A DNA stretch of 64,000 bases from Lysinibacillus composti (GTDB taxonomy: Bacteria > Bacillota > Bacilli > Bacillales_A > Planococcaceae). Positions 27,400 through 35,296 of this stretch are shown here, in pieces. The translations under genes were made by a program, and so were the position numbers. Position 1 is the stretch's first letter; every line of letters begins with the position of its first letter. Where the stretch lies: positions 62,001-126,000 of the forward strand of contig NZ_JAFBDY010000002.1 of NCBI RefSeq assembly GCF_016908465.1, written 5' to 3'. A model generated the notes under the pieces. The model was not told the DNA's origin and made no database searches. It saw only the letters and a program-made list of their open reading frames with translations.

Positions 27400-28196
27400 A
27401 ACTAGGCTTAAGTACGTATGCATTTTTTTGGCATATGGCGAGTGTTAACACAAATAGACTATCAGTTGAACAGGTTCTTGAAGAAACAAAAAAATACGGA
27501 ATTGATCTGCTTCAAATTTGTGATGTAGAAGAACTTGAAATTGCAACAGATGCTGAACTTAAGGGGATTGCAAAGAAAGCGGAGCAACTTGGAATCGAAC
27601 TAGAGATAGGAACGAGAGGAATTCATCATATTAAATTAGAACGATTTTTAGAGATTTGCGAGAAGTTAAATAGTAAAACTTTGCGAACGATGCTAAATGG
27701 TGCTAACTTTGCACCGAGTTTCGAAGAAGCAGTACAAATATTGAAGCAATTCAAGCCGGCACTAGAAGAAAAAGGAATTACTTTAGCAATTGAAACGTAT
27801 GAACAACGAAAAACAGAAGAAATTGTAAACATTGTGAAAGAAGTTGCCAGTCCAAATATAGGAATTTGCTTAGATCCTGCGAATTGTATAGCCAATTTAG
27901 AATCACCTGAACAGGTAATTAGTCTTGCAGCTCCATATGTGAAAAATCTTCATTTAAAAGACTTTACTTTTGAACGAAAGACGGGTTGGGTTGGCTTTTC
28001 ATTAATCGGAACTCCCTTCGGAGAGGGAAAATTAGATGCAACTTATATGCTAGGTGAATTGCAACAACATCAAGTGAACGTCAATGCCATACTGGAATTT
28101 TGGTTGCCTTTTACTAATTCAATTGAGGAAACTGTGCAACTTGAAAAGCAATGGATTGCGAAAAGCATCTCTTATATTGAAGAGAACTTATTTTAA
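27396..28196 (+). CDS. Xylose-isomerase-like TIM barrel protein, probable 3-oxo-isoapionate decarboxylase (OiaC type)
   Basis: 266 residues of the sugar phosphate isomerase/epimerase (AP endonuclease 2) superfamily. Metal-ligand positions appear in LAIETYEQ, GICLDPANC, NLHLKDFTF and AILEFWLP. In D-apionate catabolism OiaC, a member of this superfamily, decarboxylates 3-oxo-isoapionate to L-erythrulose. The position between an erythrulose-kinase-type gene pair and an ApnO-like gene fits that role. An isomerase or epimerase function remains possible. Confidence 0.65.
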   Translation: MKLGLSTYAFFWHMASVNTNRLSVEQVLEETKKYGIDLLQICDVEELEIATDAELKGIAKKAEQLGIELEIGTRGIHHIKLERFLEICEKLNSKTLRTMLNGANFAPSFEEAVQILKQFKPALEEKGITLAIETYEQRKTEEIVNIVKEVASPNIGICLDPANCIANLESPEQVISLAAPYVKNLHLKDFTFERKTGWVGFSLIGTPFGEGKLDATYMLGELQQHQVNVNAILEFWLPFTNSIEETVQLEKQWIAKSISYIEENLF

Positions 28197-28214
28197 AAAG
28201 TTGGAGGAAACTTT

Positions 28215-29060
28215 ATGAGTACATTAGAAAATAGCACAGTTTCCATTCTTGGCGCTGGCGGTAAAATGGGAACACGTATTACAAATAATTTAATTCATGC
28301 TCCATTACAACTACTGTTATGTGAAAAATCAGAAGAACGAGTGGCAACGATGATAGAACGAAATTTAATAGTTGTGCCTATGGAAGAGGCGGTTCCTCAA
28401 AGTGATTTTGTTATTTTAGCAGTGCCTGATATTTATATTAAGCAAATTTCAACGGAAGTAGCACCTTTAATGAAAGATGGCGCGGTGTTAATTACGTTAG
28501 ATCCTGCGGCTGCATATGCAGAGCAATTAGTTGTGAATAACCATTCCACGTCGATTGTTGCACACCCGTGTCACCCATCGATTTTCCTGGAAAAATATAC
28601 AAGGGAAGAATACGACGATGCATTTGGGGGAGTTGCTGCGAAACAAGATGTTGTAGTTGCACTTCACCAAGGAGATGAAACTAAAATAACGCTTGCATTG
28701 GAATTAATAAAATCTATGTACGCTCCTGTAGAAACTTGCCATGTCATTACAGTAGAACAAATGGCGATTTTAGAGCCGACTTTAGTTGAAACAATTACTT
28801 GTATGATTGGAACAGTGTTAAACGAAAGTTTAGACGAAGTGGTCAACATGGGAATTCCAGAAGAAGCGGCACGTGCCATGCTTTATGGGCATATCCAAAT
28901 TGCCTTAGCGGTGGCATTACGTGGGACAAACCCATTTTCAGATGCATGCTTAATAGCGATTGAGCAGGGGAAAGAAGCTATTATTCAACCGGATTGGAAA
29001 AAAGTCTTTGAGAAAGAACACTTAGATTCTACAATCCGAAAAATGCTGAAATTATGCTGA
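28215..29060 (+). CDS. 6-phosphogluconate-dehydrogenase-like oxidoreductase, probable D-apionate oxidoisomerase (ApnO type)
   Basis: 281 residues. The Rossmann motif SILGAGGKMGTRI (residues 9-21) is followed by a helical domain of the PGDH_C kind (THEQMAILEPTLVETITCMIGTVLNES type segment, about 190-215, and GIPEEAARAMLYGHIQIALAV). D-apionate oxidoisomerase ApnO has this architecture and produces 3-oxo-isoapionate using NAD. The neighbouring OiaC-, DhaK/L-, EryH- and EryI-like genes complete the route. Start follows TTGGAGGAAAC. Confidence 0.65.
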   Translation: MSTLENSTVSILGAGGKMGTRITNNLIHAPLQLLLCEKSEERVATMIERNLIVVPMEEAVPQSDFVILAVPDIYIKQISTEVAPLMKDGAVLITLDPAAAYAEQLVVNNHSTSIVAHPCHPSIFLEKYTREEYDDAFGGVAAKQDVVVALHQGDETKITLALELIKSMYAPVETCHVITVEQMAILEPTLVETITCMIGTVLNESLDEVVNMGIPEEAARAMLYGHIQIALAVALRGTNPFSDACLIAIEQGKEAIIQPDWKKVFEKEHLDSTIRKMLKLC

Positions 29061-29063
29061 AAT

Positions 29064-29090
29064 GGGACACAGGGACAGGTTCACTGTCCC
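29064..29090. repeat. GGGACA...TGTCCC palindromic repeat, copy 3
   Basis: GGGACACAGGGACAGGTTCACTGTCCC, broken as GGGACA-CAGGGACAGG and TTCACTGTCCC, begins 3 nt after the stop codon of the ApnO-like gene. Confidence 0.75.
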
Positions 29091-29109
29091 GTAAACATTA
29101 ATATGAGTT

Positions 29110-29136
29110 GGGACAAGGGACCTGTCCCTTTGTCCC
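29110..29136. repeat. GGGACA...TGTCCC palindromic repeat, copy 4
   Basis: GGGACAAGGGACC and TGTCCCTTTGTCCCC arms, 20 nt after copy 3 and 26 nt before the rpiB start. Confidence 0.75.
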
Positions 29137-29162
29137 CAAATTAAGTTAATGGGGGAGAAAAT

Positions 29163-29621
29163 TTGAGAATTGGTATTGGTTGTGATCATAATGCAGTTGA
29201 GTTGAAGAATGAAATAAAAACGTTTATTAAATCACTCGGACATGATGTAACTGAATACGGAGAAATAGGTGCATCATGTGGAGAAGTCGATTATCCAGGT
29301 GTAGCCTTTGAAGTTGGGGAAGCAGTTCAAACTGGTGAAGTGGAGCGTGGCATTTTATTATGTGGAACAGGCCTAGGTATGGCCATTGCAGCAGGCAAAG
29401 TTCCTGGAATCCGGGCAGTCACTTGCCACGACACCTATTCAGCAGAACGTGCCCAAAAAAGTAATAACGCACAGATCATTACTCTTGGCGCTAAAGTAAT
29501 TGGAGTAGAACTTGCAAAACAAGTCGTAGAAAAATATTTAGAGTCCAGTTTCCCAGGAGGCAACTCAGCACGAAAAGTACAGCAAATTATTGACAAAGAA
29601 AAAGAATATTTGGGACAGTAG
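29163..29621 (+). CDS. RpiB/LacAB-family isomerase, probable D-erythrulose-4-phosphate isomerase (EryI type)
   Basis: 152 residues. The RpiB hallmarks are GCDHNAVELKNEI near the start, the catalytic cysteine loop LLCGTGLGMAIAAGKVPGIRAV (about 62-83) and HDTYSAERA. RpiB paralogues called EryI convert D-erythrulose 4-phosphate to D-erythrose 4-phosphate, which enters the pentose phosphate pathway. The operon context favours this over ribose 5-phosphate isomerase. Start TTG follows GGGGGAG. The last two residues and stop (GGACAGTAG) lie in a palindromic repeat. Confidence 0.8.
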   Translation: MRIGIGCDHNAVELKNEIKTFIKSLGHDVTEYGEIGASCGEVDYPGVAFEVGEAVQTGEVERGILLCGTGLGMAIAAGKVPGIRAVTCHDTYSAERAQKSNNAQIITLGAKVIGVELAKQVVEKYLESSFPGGNSARKVQQIIDKEKEYLGQ

Positions 29622-29648
29622 GGACATCGGGGACAGGTACCTCGTCCC
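29612..29648. repeat. GGGACA...TGTCCC palindromic repeat, copy 5
   Basis: Contains GGGACAG, the rpiB stop TAG followed by GGGACA, and a GGGGACAGG/CCTCGTCCC end. The gene's last codons are inside the element. Confidence 0.75.
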
Positions 29649-29728
29649 AGTTGAAATAAAGTTACAGTTAAGTATCTTCCGAAGAGTATTCTGTGGGAGG
29701 TACTTTCTTATGTGAAAAAAAGACATGA

Positions 29729-29757
29729 ACAAGGGGAACAGTTTTTCTGTTCCCCAG
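29729..29757 (-). terminator. Terminator of the ECF S-component gene
   Basis: GGGGAACAG pairs with CTGTTCCCC. On the minus strand it is followed by TTGTTC. It starts right after the stop codon at 29761. Confidence 0.7.
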
Positions 29758-29760
29758 AAC

Positions 29761-30282
29761 CTAAATTGCAATAGAATTTTTCAATGGTTTAACAATGAAA
29801 GGAATCAAGATCAATTGAATGATGATTCCAGGTAAGGCAACAATTAATGCGCCTGAAATAAAGGCCTCAAAACCAAAGGGCATGGACCCCATATTATATA
29901 AAACTGTGCTAGCTAGTCCATAAATGATTCGACCTAAGATCATTGAAGTAATTAATGAAATGAATATTTTTCCGTTTGTATATTGATAGGCAAGTCCAAT
30001 TACTAACCCATAAGTTGCTAACTCAAGCATCATAGATAATCCAATTGGAAAGAGTGGAGGCATGCCTGTTAGTAAAAAAGTTATGAATGGAAGTATGAGT
30101 CCTGAGATTGCTCCAAACCGTGCCCCACAAACGATTCCACAGATTAAAACGGGTATGTGCATAGGCAATAGCACAGAGCCTGCATTAGGTATTGGAATCA
30201 ACTTAATGACTTGTGGCAACAGTAAACCGATTGCGATACAAAGTCCCGTGAAAACTAGCTTCTTTGTTGAAGATTTGGTCAT
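29761..30282 (-). CDS. ECF transporter S component-like membrane protein
   Basis: About 173 residues with five to six membrane helices. Features such as LVFTGLCIAIGLLLPQV, AGSVLLPMHIPVLICGIVCGARFGAISGLILP and the charged-poor TM5-6 region are typical of substrate-binding S components of energy-coupling-factor vitamin transporters. The shared ATPase/EcfT module is not in this window, as is normal for group II ECF systems. The start at 30282 is chosen because GGAGG lies 8 nt upstream; a longer frame to 30318 would run into a palindromic repeat. The adjacent kinase gene on the same strand suggests uptake followed by phosphorylation of the substrate. Confidence 0.75.
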   Translation of the reverse strand: MTKSSTKKLVFTGLCIAIGLLLPQVIKLIPIPNAGSVLLPMHIPVLICGIVCGARFGAISGLILPFITFLLTGMPPLFPIGLSMMLELATYGLVIGLAYQYTNGKIFISLITSMILGRIIYGLASTVLYNMGSMPFGFEAFISGALIVALPGIIIQLILIPFIVKPLKNSIAI

Positions 30283-30311
30283 TTCTAATTCCTCCACTGA
30301 TTTTAGTATTT

Positions 30312-30338
30312 GGGACAAAGACTTGGGTTCATCGTCCC
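30312..30338. repeat. GGGACA...TGTCCC palindromic repeat, copy 6
   Basis: A diverged copy, GGGACAAAG...ATCGTCCC, just upstream of the ECF gene. Confidence 0.65.
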
Positions 30339-30346
30339 ATTAATTA

Positions 30347-30958
30347 TTAAGATTTGGGACAAGGGACCTGTCCCCCTGTCCCAATGAATAGTTGGCATTT
30401 ACTTTTGATTTGATAGTAGTCAAAATAACGATTTTCTAACGGGAGCCATTGAGTTATAAACTGTTGTACTTTTTGTTCATTTCGTTTTGCTATTCGTTCA
30501 AGTTGTACATCTGGGTCTACCGATAGAAAAATAGAATGAGTGTAATAGGGGTACAAAATGGGATGCATACTATATACGCCTTCTACAATATTTAATTTTT
30601 TAGGCTGTATTTTATTCACTTCTCCTAATGTTTGCGTTTGGCAATTAAAAGGTTGATAGTAAACAACTTCATGATCGTGCAACGGCTTTAAAACAGAATG
30701 TAAAAAACGATCATAATCCACATTTCCTCCCGGTTCTTGTAATCTTTCTTTTGTTTTCATTGACATAGGTAGAAAAAAATCATCCATATGAAATACATTG
30801 CAGTCAAAGTGCTCCTTGATGAATTCAGCGAGTGTACTTTTTCCACTTGCAGCATTCCCGTCAATCGCCACTATCGTATGTTTACTTTTTTCTGCACAAT
30901 CTTCAAGTAATTTAAAGATAGGATTGTAGCTTGTGAAATGTTCTAAAGTTTGTCCCAT
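30347..30958 (-). CDS. Uridine-kinase-like P-loop kinase
   Basis: About 203 residues. The P-loop is AIDGNAASGKST (about residue 31), followed by FHMDDFFLPMSMKT with the acidic substrate-binding pair, and a lid region ERIAKRNEQKVQQFITQWLPLENRYFDYY. This is the uridine kinase/phosphoribulokinase superfamily, acting on a nucleoside, pantothenate-like or sugar substrate. The gene directly precedes the ECF S component. The last dozen codons (GTGGQVPCPKS) are encoded by a palindromic repeat, so the tail is acquired and the conserved protein ends just before it. Start at 30958 preferred over 30967. Confidence 0.75.
   Translation of the reverse strand: MGQTLEHFTSYNPIFKLLEDCAEKSKHTIVAIDGNAASGKSTLAEFIKEHFDCNVFHMDDFFLPMSMKTKERLQEPGGNVDYDRFLHSVLKPLHDHEVVYYQPFNCQTQTLGEVNKIQPKKLNIVEGVYSMHPILYPYYTHSIFLSVDPDVQLERIAKRNEQKVQQFITQWLPLENRYFDYYQIKSKCQLFIGTGGQVPCPKS
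30356..30382. repeat. GGGACA...TGTCCC palindromic repeat, copy 7, inside a coding end
   Basis: GGGACAAGGGACC/TGTCCCCCTGTCCC arms. It forms the 3' end of the kinase gene, with the stop codon reached 9 nt beyond it. Confidence 0.8.
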
Positions 30959-31007
30959 TACAACCATCCCTTTATCCTAATATTCAGATAATAAATCGCG
31001 CTATATT

Positions 31008-31646
31008 TCATTTCATCACCAATGTTTTCTTCCCAAATTCTAAGTGGTCAGTTAATAACTTTGCCGCGTCCGACCCTTTATTTTGCAATAAATACTCATA
31101 TATTTTTACATGATCTTCGTAAAAATACTGCAAGTTTCCAGAGTTCTTTTTAAATTCTTCGATTGCGAGGAGCATCAGTTGGTTTTGGATTTGTGTGAAA
31201 ACTTTCGTAATTTCTTCATTCCCATAATAATTCAAGATTAATAGATGGAAATCTGTGTCAATCTTAGAAAACTCGTTTTCATCGTATTTGAGTAATGCCT
31301 CATGTTGAATTTTTAAATTCTTTTCAAGGCTTTCTTTCAATTGGTCTGTAATCGTGAGGTGGTTATAGTGCAATGCTACATGTGATTCTAATGCAATGCG
31401 GAGATCATATATATCTACTAATTTTTGAATTGATATGTTTGTCACAATAGGTCCTTTATTTGGTGTGTTGACAATAAAACCATCTGCTTCTAATTTTTCA
31501 AGCGCTGACCGGATGGGGGTACGACTCATTCCAAGTAAGTCCGTTAATTCCCGCTCAGTTAATGAGGTACCAGGTTTAATTTCCCCTTGCATAATTAATT
31601 GTTTCATTTTTAAATATGCTTGCTCCTTCAAGGTCAATTTCTTCAT
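31008..31646 (-). CDS. GntR/FadR-family regulator with FCD domain
   Basis: About 212 residues. The winged helix spans residues 8-70 (AYLKMKQLIMQGEIKPG, LTERELTDLLGMSRTPIRSALEKLEADGF). It is followed by an all-helical FCD ligand-binding domain with the usual Asp/His metal positions (DLRIALES, DTDFHLLIL, DHVKIYEYL, LTDHLEFG). Such regulators respond to small organic acids. It is transcribed divergently from the dehydrogenase cluster starting at 31850 and probably controls it. The intergenic region contains TTGTATACCTCATGTATCA, which could be its operator (tentative). Start ATG preferred over a GTG 6 nt upstream. Confidence 0.85.
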   Translation of the reverse strand: MKKLTLKEQAYLKMKQLIMQGEIKPGTSLTERELTDLLGMSRTPIRSALEKLEADGFIVNTPNKGPIVTNISIQKLVDIYDLRIALESHVALHYNHLTITDQLKESLEKNLKIQHEALLKYDENEFSKIDTDFHLLILNYYGNEEITKVFTQIQNQLMLLAIEEFKKNSGNLQYFYEDHVKIYEYLLQNKGSDAAKLLTDHLEFGKKTLVMK

Positions 31647-31849
31647 TTTCACTCTCTTTTCCCTATGAAATTGAATTTCGATGTCTGTTTGAAAGCTTCT
31701 AAACTATTTTTTTATTAATAGTATATAGAAAAATACAGATTGTATACCTCATGTATCACTTTTTGTATTCCTTTAGTACTTTTTCAAAAACTCCATAAAT
31801 ATACTAGGTAGCGGATAATTGTTATTAGGGTTTACATGGGAGGAAAACA

Positions 31850-33295
31850 ATGATTCAAGAAACAAAAATTGTTGAGCTAGGTCATGTGATTAGCGGTAAG
31901 CGAATTTATAAAGGTAAAATCATTCCGGTTTTTAACAAATATACGAAAGAACTAATTGCTAATGTATATAGCGCTGATGAACAAACAGTGAAAGCAGCCA
32001 TAGATAACTCAGTTGAAACTTTTAAAAACAAAAAGCTTAGCGCAAAAGATCGTTATGACATCTTATCGAAAGCTGCTCAAATCGTAAGTTGTGAAAAAAA
32101 TGAGTTAGCCCTATCGATTACAAAAGAAGTAGGGAAATCGCTAAAAGATTCTTTAACAGAAATTGATCGGGCTATTGATACCTTTACGATTGCAGCAGAA
32201 GAATCAAAAAGAATCTTTGGTGAAGGAATTCCATTACCTAATAAATTTACTGATGAAAAGAAAATGGCATACACGGTTCGAGTTCCTGTAGGGGTAATTG
32301 CAGCGATCACACCTTTTAATCTGCCATTTACGTTAGCAGTTCACAAGATTGCACCAGCAATTGCTGCTGGGAATGTGGTTATTTTAAAACCTGCAGAAGC
32401 AGCACCTATTACCGTCATGCGATTAGTTGAAATTCTTGAAGAAGCTGGACTTCCAAAAGGGTTTATTAATGTAATTAATGGCTATGGACATGAAGCTGGA
32501 GAGTATTTATTAAAAGATGAACGCATCAATATGTATACGTTTACAGGAAGTGTTGGTGTTGGGAATCATATAAAAAATTCAGTGGGTATACGAAAAGTCA
32601 CATTAGAGCTTGGAAGTAATGCACCAAATATCATTCATAAAGATGCTTACAACTTAGAGCAAGTAGCGAAACTTTGCGCCACTAGAGGGCTGGCTACTGC
32701 GAATGGGCAGGCGTGTATTTCAGTTCAACGATTATATGTGCATAGTGAAATATTTAATGAGTTTAAAGATTTTTTAGTTGATGCTGCAAGTACCCTTGTT
32801 GTAGGAAATCCAGAAGATCCAAATACCGATATTGGACCCCTTATTTCGGAACGACAAGCAGAGCGAGTTGAAAACTGGGTTAAAGAAGCGGTAGAAGATG
32901 GAGCAAAAGTTCTAATAGGTGGAGAACGTGATGGAGCGATTTTTAAACCAACGATCTTGACCAATTTAAAACCTTCTATGAAAGTCATGTGCGAAGAAAT
33001 CTTCGGACCGGTCATTAGTTTAGTAGAGTATGACGATATTGATGAAGTCATTAAAGAAGCAAACGACTCAAAATTTGGTCTTCAAGCGGGATTATTTACT
33101 TCTGACTTAAATCTAGTGATGCGCGCTTCAATGGAGCTTGAATATGGCGGCGTCATTGTCAATGATGTGTCAACATACCGCTCTGACTGGCAGCCTTACG
33201 GGGGAATTAAAGATAGTGGTTTAGGGAAAGAAGGTCCAATCTATGCGATCCGTGAAATGACAGATGAGAAAGCAATCATTATTAACTATCAATAA
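31850..33295 (+). CDS. Aldehyde dehydrogenase, NAD(P)-dependent (first of two)
   Basis: 481 residues. Cofactor motif FTGSVGVG (about 229), catalytic glutamate in LELGSNAPN (about 250) and catalytic cysteine in ANGQACISVQR (about 284). It oxidises an aldehyde to an acid, possibly a hydroxy-aldehyde. It shares the ACISVQRLYV signature with the ALDH at 36583, and the two are paralogues in one cluster. First gene of the GntR-controlled cluster, with GGGAGG 6 nt upstream of ATG. Confidence 0.85.
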   Translation: MIQETKIVELGHVISGKRIYKGKIIPVFNKYTKELIANVYSADEQTVKAAIDNSVETFKNKKLSAKDRYDILSKAAQIVSCEKNELALSITKEVGKSLKDSLTEIDRAIDTFTIAAEESKRIFGEGIPLPNKFTDEKKMAYTVRVPVGVIAAITPFNLPFTLAVHKIAPAIAAGNVVILKPAEAAPITVMRLVEILEEAGLPKGFINVINGYGHEAGEYLLKDERINMYTFTGSVGVGNHIKNSVGIRKVTLELGSNAPNIIHKDAYNLEQVAKLCATRGLATANGQACISVQRLYVHSEIFNEFKDFLVDAASTLVVGNPEDPNTDIGPLISERQAERVENWVKEAVEDGAKVLIGGERDGAIFKPTILTNLKPSMKVMCEEIFGPVISLVEYDDIDEVIKEANDSKFGLQAGLFTSDLNLVMRASMELEYGGVIVNDVSTYRSDWQPYGGIKDSGLGKEGPIYAIREMTDEKAIIINYQ

Positions 33296-33330
33296 ATACT
33301 TTAAAAAATTGATAACAAGGGAGATAAGAA

Positions 33331-34095
33331 ATGACAAAATTCCAAGGGAAAGTTGCAATTATTACAGGAGCGGGTTCTGGAATGGGCCGTGCAACAGCAA
33401 TTGAATTTGCAAAAGGTGGCGCAACAGTTATTATTGCAGATTTAAATGAAAACAATGCCAAACAAACGCAAAAACTTCTCGAAGAATATAACGTCCCTAC
33501 GAAAATCTTTGTTGGCGATATTTCAAAGACAGAAAAGGTCCAAGAAATAGTGAACGGAACGGTAGAAGAGTTCAAAACAATCGATATTGTTGCAAATATT
33601 GCAGGAATGCCGATGACGTTCACACCAATTGAAGAAGTAGAAGAAGAATTTTGGGATCAACAAATGGCTGTGAATGTGAAAGCTTCCTATTTATTGTCTA
33701 AATATGCACTACCATATTTAAAAAATAACCAATCAAAAGGTAGTATCGTGAACGTAGCATCTGTAGCGACAGTAAGACCACGTCCAGGGTTAACTGCGTA
33801 TTGTGCATCAAAAGGAGCAATTGTTGCACTCACTCGCTCTCTAGCACTTGAAGTAGCAAATACAGGTGTACGTGTAAACGTCATCAACCCAGGTCCAGCA
33901 GAAACACCAATGCTAGAAAAATTTTACGGAAATATGGATCCGGTAGAAGGACGTAAATTGTATGAAGATTCTGTGCCAATCGGACGATTATGTTATCCAG
34001 AAGATATTGCGAAAATGATTGCTTACTTAAGCTCTGACGATGCCTCATTTATTACGGGCTCAGTCGTTAATGTTGATGGTGGTCGCGGATTGTAA
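33331..34095 (+). CDS. Short-chain dehydrogenase/reductase
   Basis: 254 residues of the classical SDR type: cofactor motif TGAGSGMGRA, NIAG structural motif, catalytic Ser in VASVATVRP and YCASKG with Tyr and Lys, ending in a GSVVNVDGGRG strand. The acidic residue in IADLNENN after strand 2 points to NAD(H). It probably interconverts an alcohol and ketone in the pathway of this cluster. Substrate unknown. Confidence 0.85.
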   Translation: MTKFQGKVAIITGAGSGMGRATAIEFAKGGATVIIADLNENNAKQTQKLLEEYNVPTKIFVGDISKTEKVQEIVNGTVEEFKTIDIVANIAGMPMTFTPIEEVEEEFWDQQMAVNVKASYLLSKYALPYLKNNQSKGSIVNVASVATVRPRPGLTAYCASKGAIVALTRSLALEVANTGVRVNVINPGPAETPMLEKFYGNMDPVEGRKLYEDSVPIGRLCYPEDIAKMIAYLSSDDASFITGSVVNVDGGRGL

Positions 34096-34237
34096 TGAAA
34101 AGAGAGGGCTTACTTGCGTTGGGGAATTGAAACAGGAGGCTTACCCACGCACGTATTGGGGAATAAGTCGCACGAAAAGAGAGCACGCGCACGTAACGAG
34201 AGAAGTCACATAATAAAGTGAAAAAAGGAGAGAACCA
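34096..34237. other. Short spacer of unusual composition
   Basis: This 142-nt gap contains repeated bits (GGCTTAC twice, ATTGGGGAAT-like twice, GCACG four times) and is richer in G and C than neighbouring spacers. No gene, terminator or known element was recognised; it ends in the AAAGGAGAG site of the next gene. Confidence 0.4.
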
Positions 34238-35296
34238 ATGAACAAAATTAACTTGGCTGTATTACCTGGAGACGGAATTGGAAAAGAAGTCATGCCGGAA
34301 AGTTTACGTGTATTAGATCTTTTAGCAGAAATCCATGGAGGTCTAAAAATTGAGCGTACAATTTATCCTTGGAACTGTGACTATTATGAAGAGCACGGAA
34401 AAATGATGCCAGATAATGGTTACGAACAATTACGAAACCACGACGCCATCTTTTTAGGCGCAATGGGTGACCCGTCACGAGTTCCAGATCATATTGCATT
34501 ATGGGGTACAGTGATCAACCTTCGTCGTGAATTTGAGCAAGTTATTAATTTACGTCCAGTGAAGAGCTTAAAAGGCGTTCAGTCTCCTTTACGAAGCGAC
34601 AAAGAATTTGATTTTGTAGTTGTCCGTGAAAATAGCGAAGGGGAATATAGTCAAGTTGGTGGATTAATTCATCAAGAAGCAGATGAAATAGCTATTCAAA
34701 CGAATGTGTTCACAAGAAAAGGAACAGAACGTGCCATCAATTTTGCATTTGAATTGGCAAAAACTCGAAACAAAAAGTTAACTAGTGCGACAAAATCAAA
34801 TGGTTTATATCATAGTATGCCGTTTTGGAATCGTGTGTTTGAAGAAGAAGCAAAAAAATATGAAGACATTCAAACAGAACTAATCCATATTGATGCTTTA
34901 AGTGCTTTCTTAGTCACAAAACCTCAAAGTTTTGATGTCATCGTAGCAAGTAACTTGTTCGGTGATATCCTAACAGACCTCGGTGCTGCAATTATGGGAA
35001 GTATTGGGATCGCGCCTGCTGCAAATTTAAACATTAACGGAAAATATCCATCGATGTTTGAGCCAGTTCATGGTTCTGCACCTGATATTTATGGTAAAAA
35101 CATTGCAAATCCAGTAGGTCAGCTTTGGACAGGAAAACTATTGTTAGAGCATTTCGGATACCAGGAGCTAGGTGAATTGTTACTGTCAACCATTGAAGAA
35201 CTACTAGTAGATGGAGTTAAGACACCTGATTTAGGTGGTATCTATAGCACAACTAAATTTACTGATGCATTACTTGAAAGGCTTGCACAAAAATGA
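34238..35296 (+). CDS. Tartrate/D-malate-type decarboxylating dehydrogenase
   Basis: 352 residues of the isocitrate/isopropylmalate dehydrogenase family: LPGDGIGKEVMPESLRVL at the start, catalytic Lys/Asp region, NLFGDILTDLGAAIMGSIGIAP (about 245) and FEPVHGSAPDIYG. The length and context resemble TtuC/YeaU/DmlA enzymes that act on tartrate or D-malate, rather than leucine biosynthesis. The stop codon overlaps the start of the LarA-like gene by 4 nt (ATGA), so the two are coupled. Confidence 0.8.
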   Translation: MNKINLAVLPGDGIGKEVMPESLRVLDLLAEIHGGLKIERTIYPWNCDYYEEHGKMMPDNGYEQLRNHDAIFLGAMGDPSRVPDHIALWGTVINLRREFEQVINLRPVKSLKGVQSPLRSDKEFDFVVVRENSEGEYSQVGGLIHQEADEIAIQTNVFTRKGTERAINFAFELAKTRNKKLTSATKSNGLYHSMPFWNRVFEEEAKKYEDIQTELIHIDALSAFLVTKPQSFDVIVASNLFGDILTDLGAAIMGSIGIAPAANLNINGKYPSMFEPVHGSAPDIYGKNIANPVGQLWTGKLLLEHFGYQELGELLLSTIEELLVDGVKTPDLGGIYSTTKFTDALLERLAQK

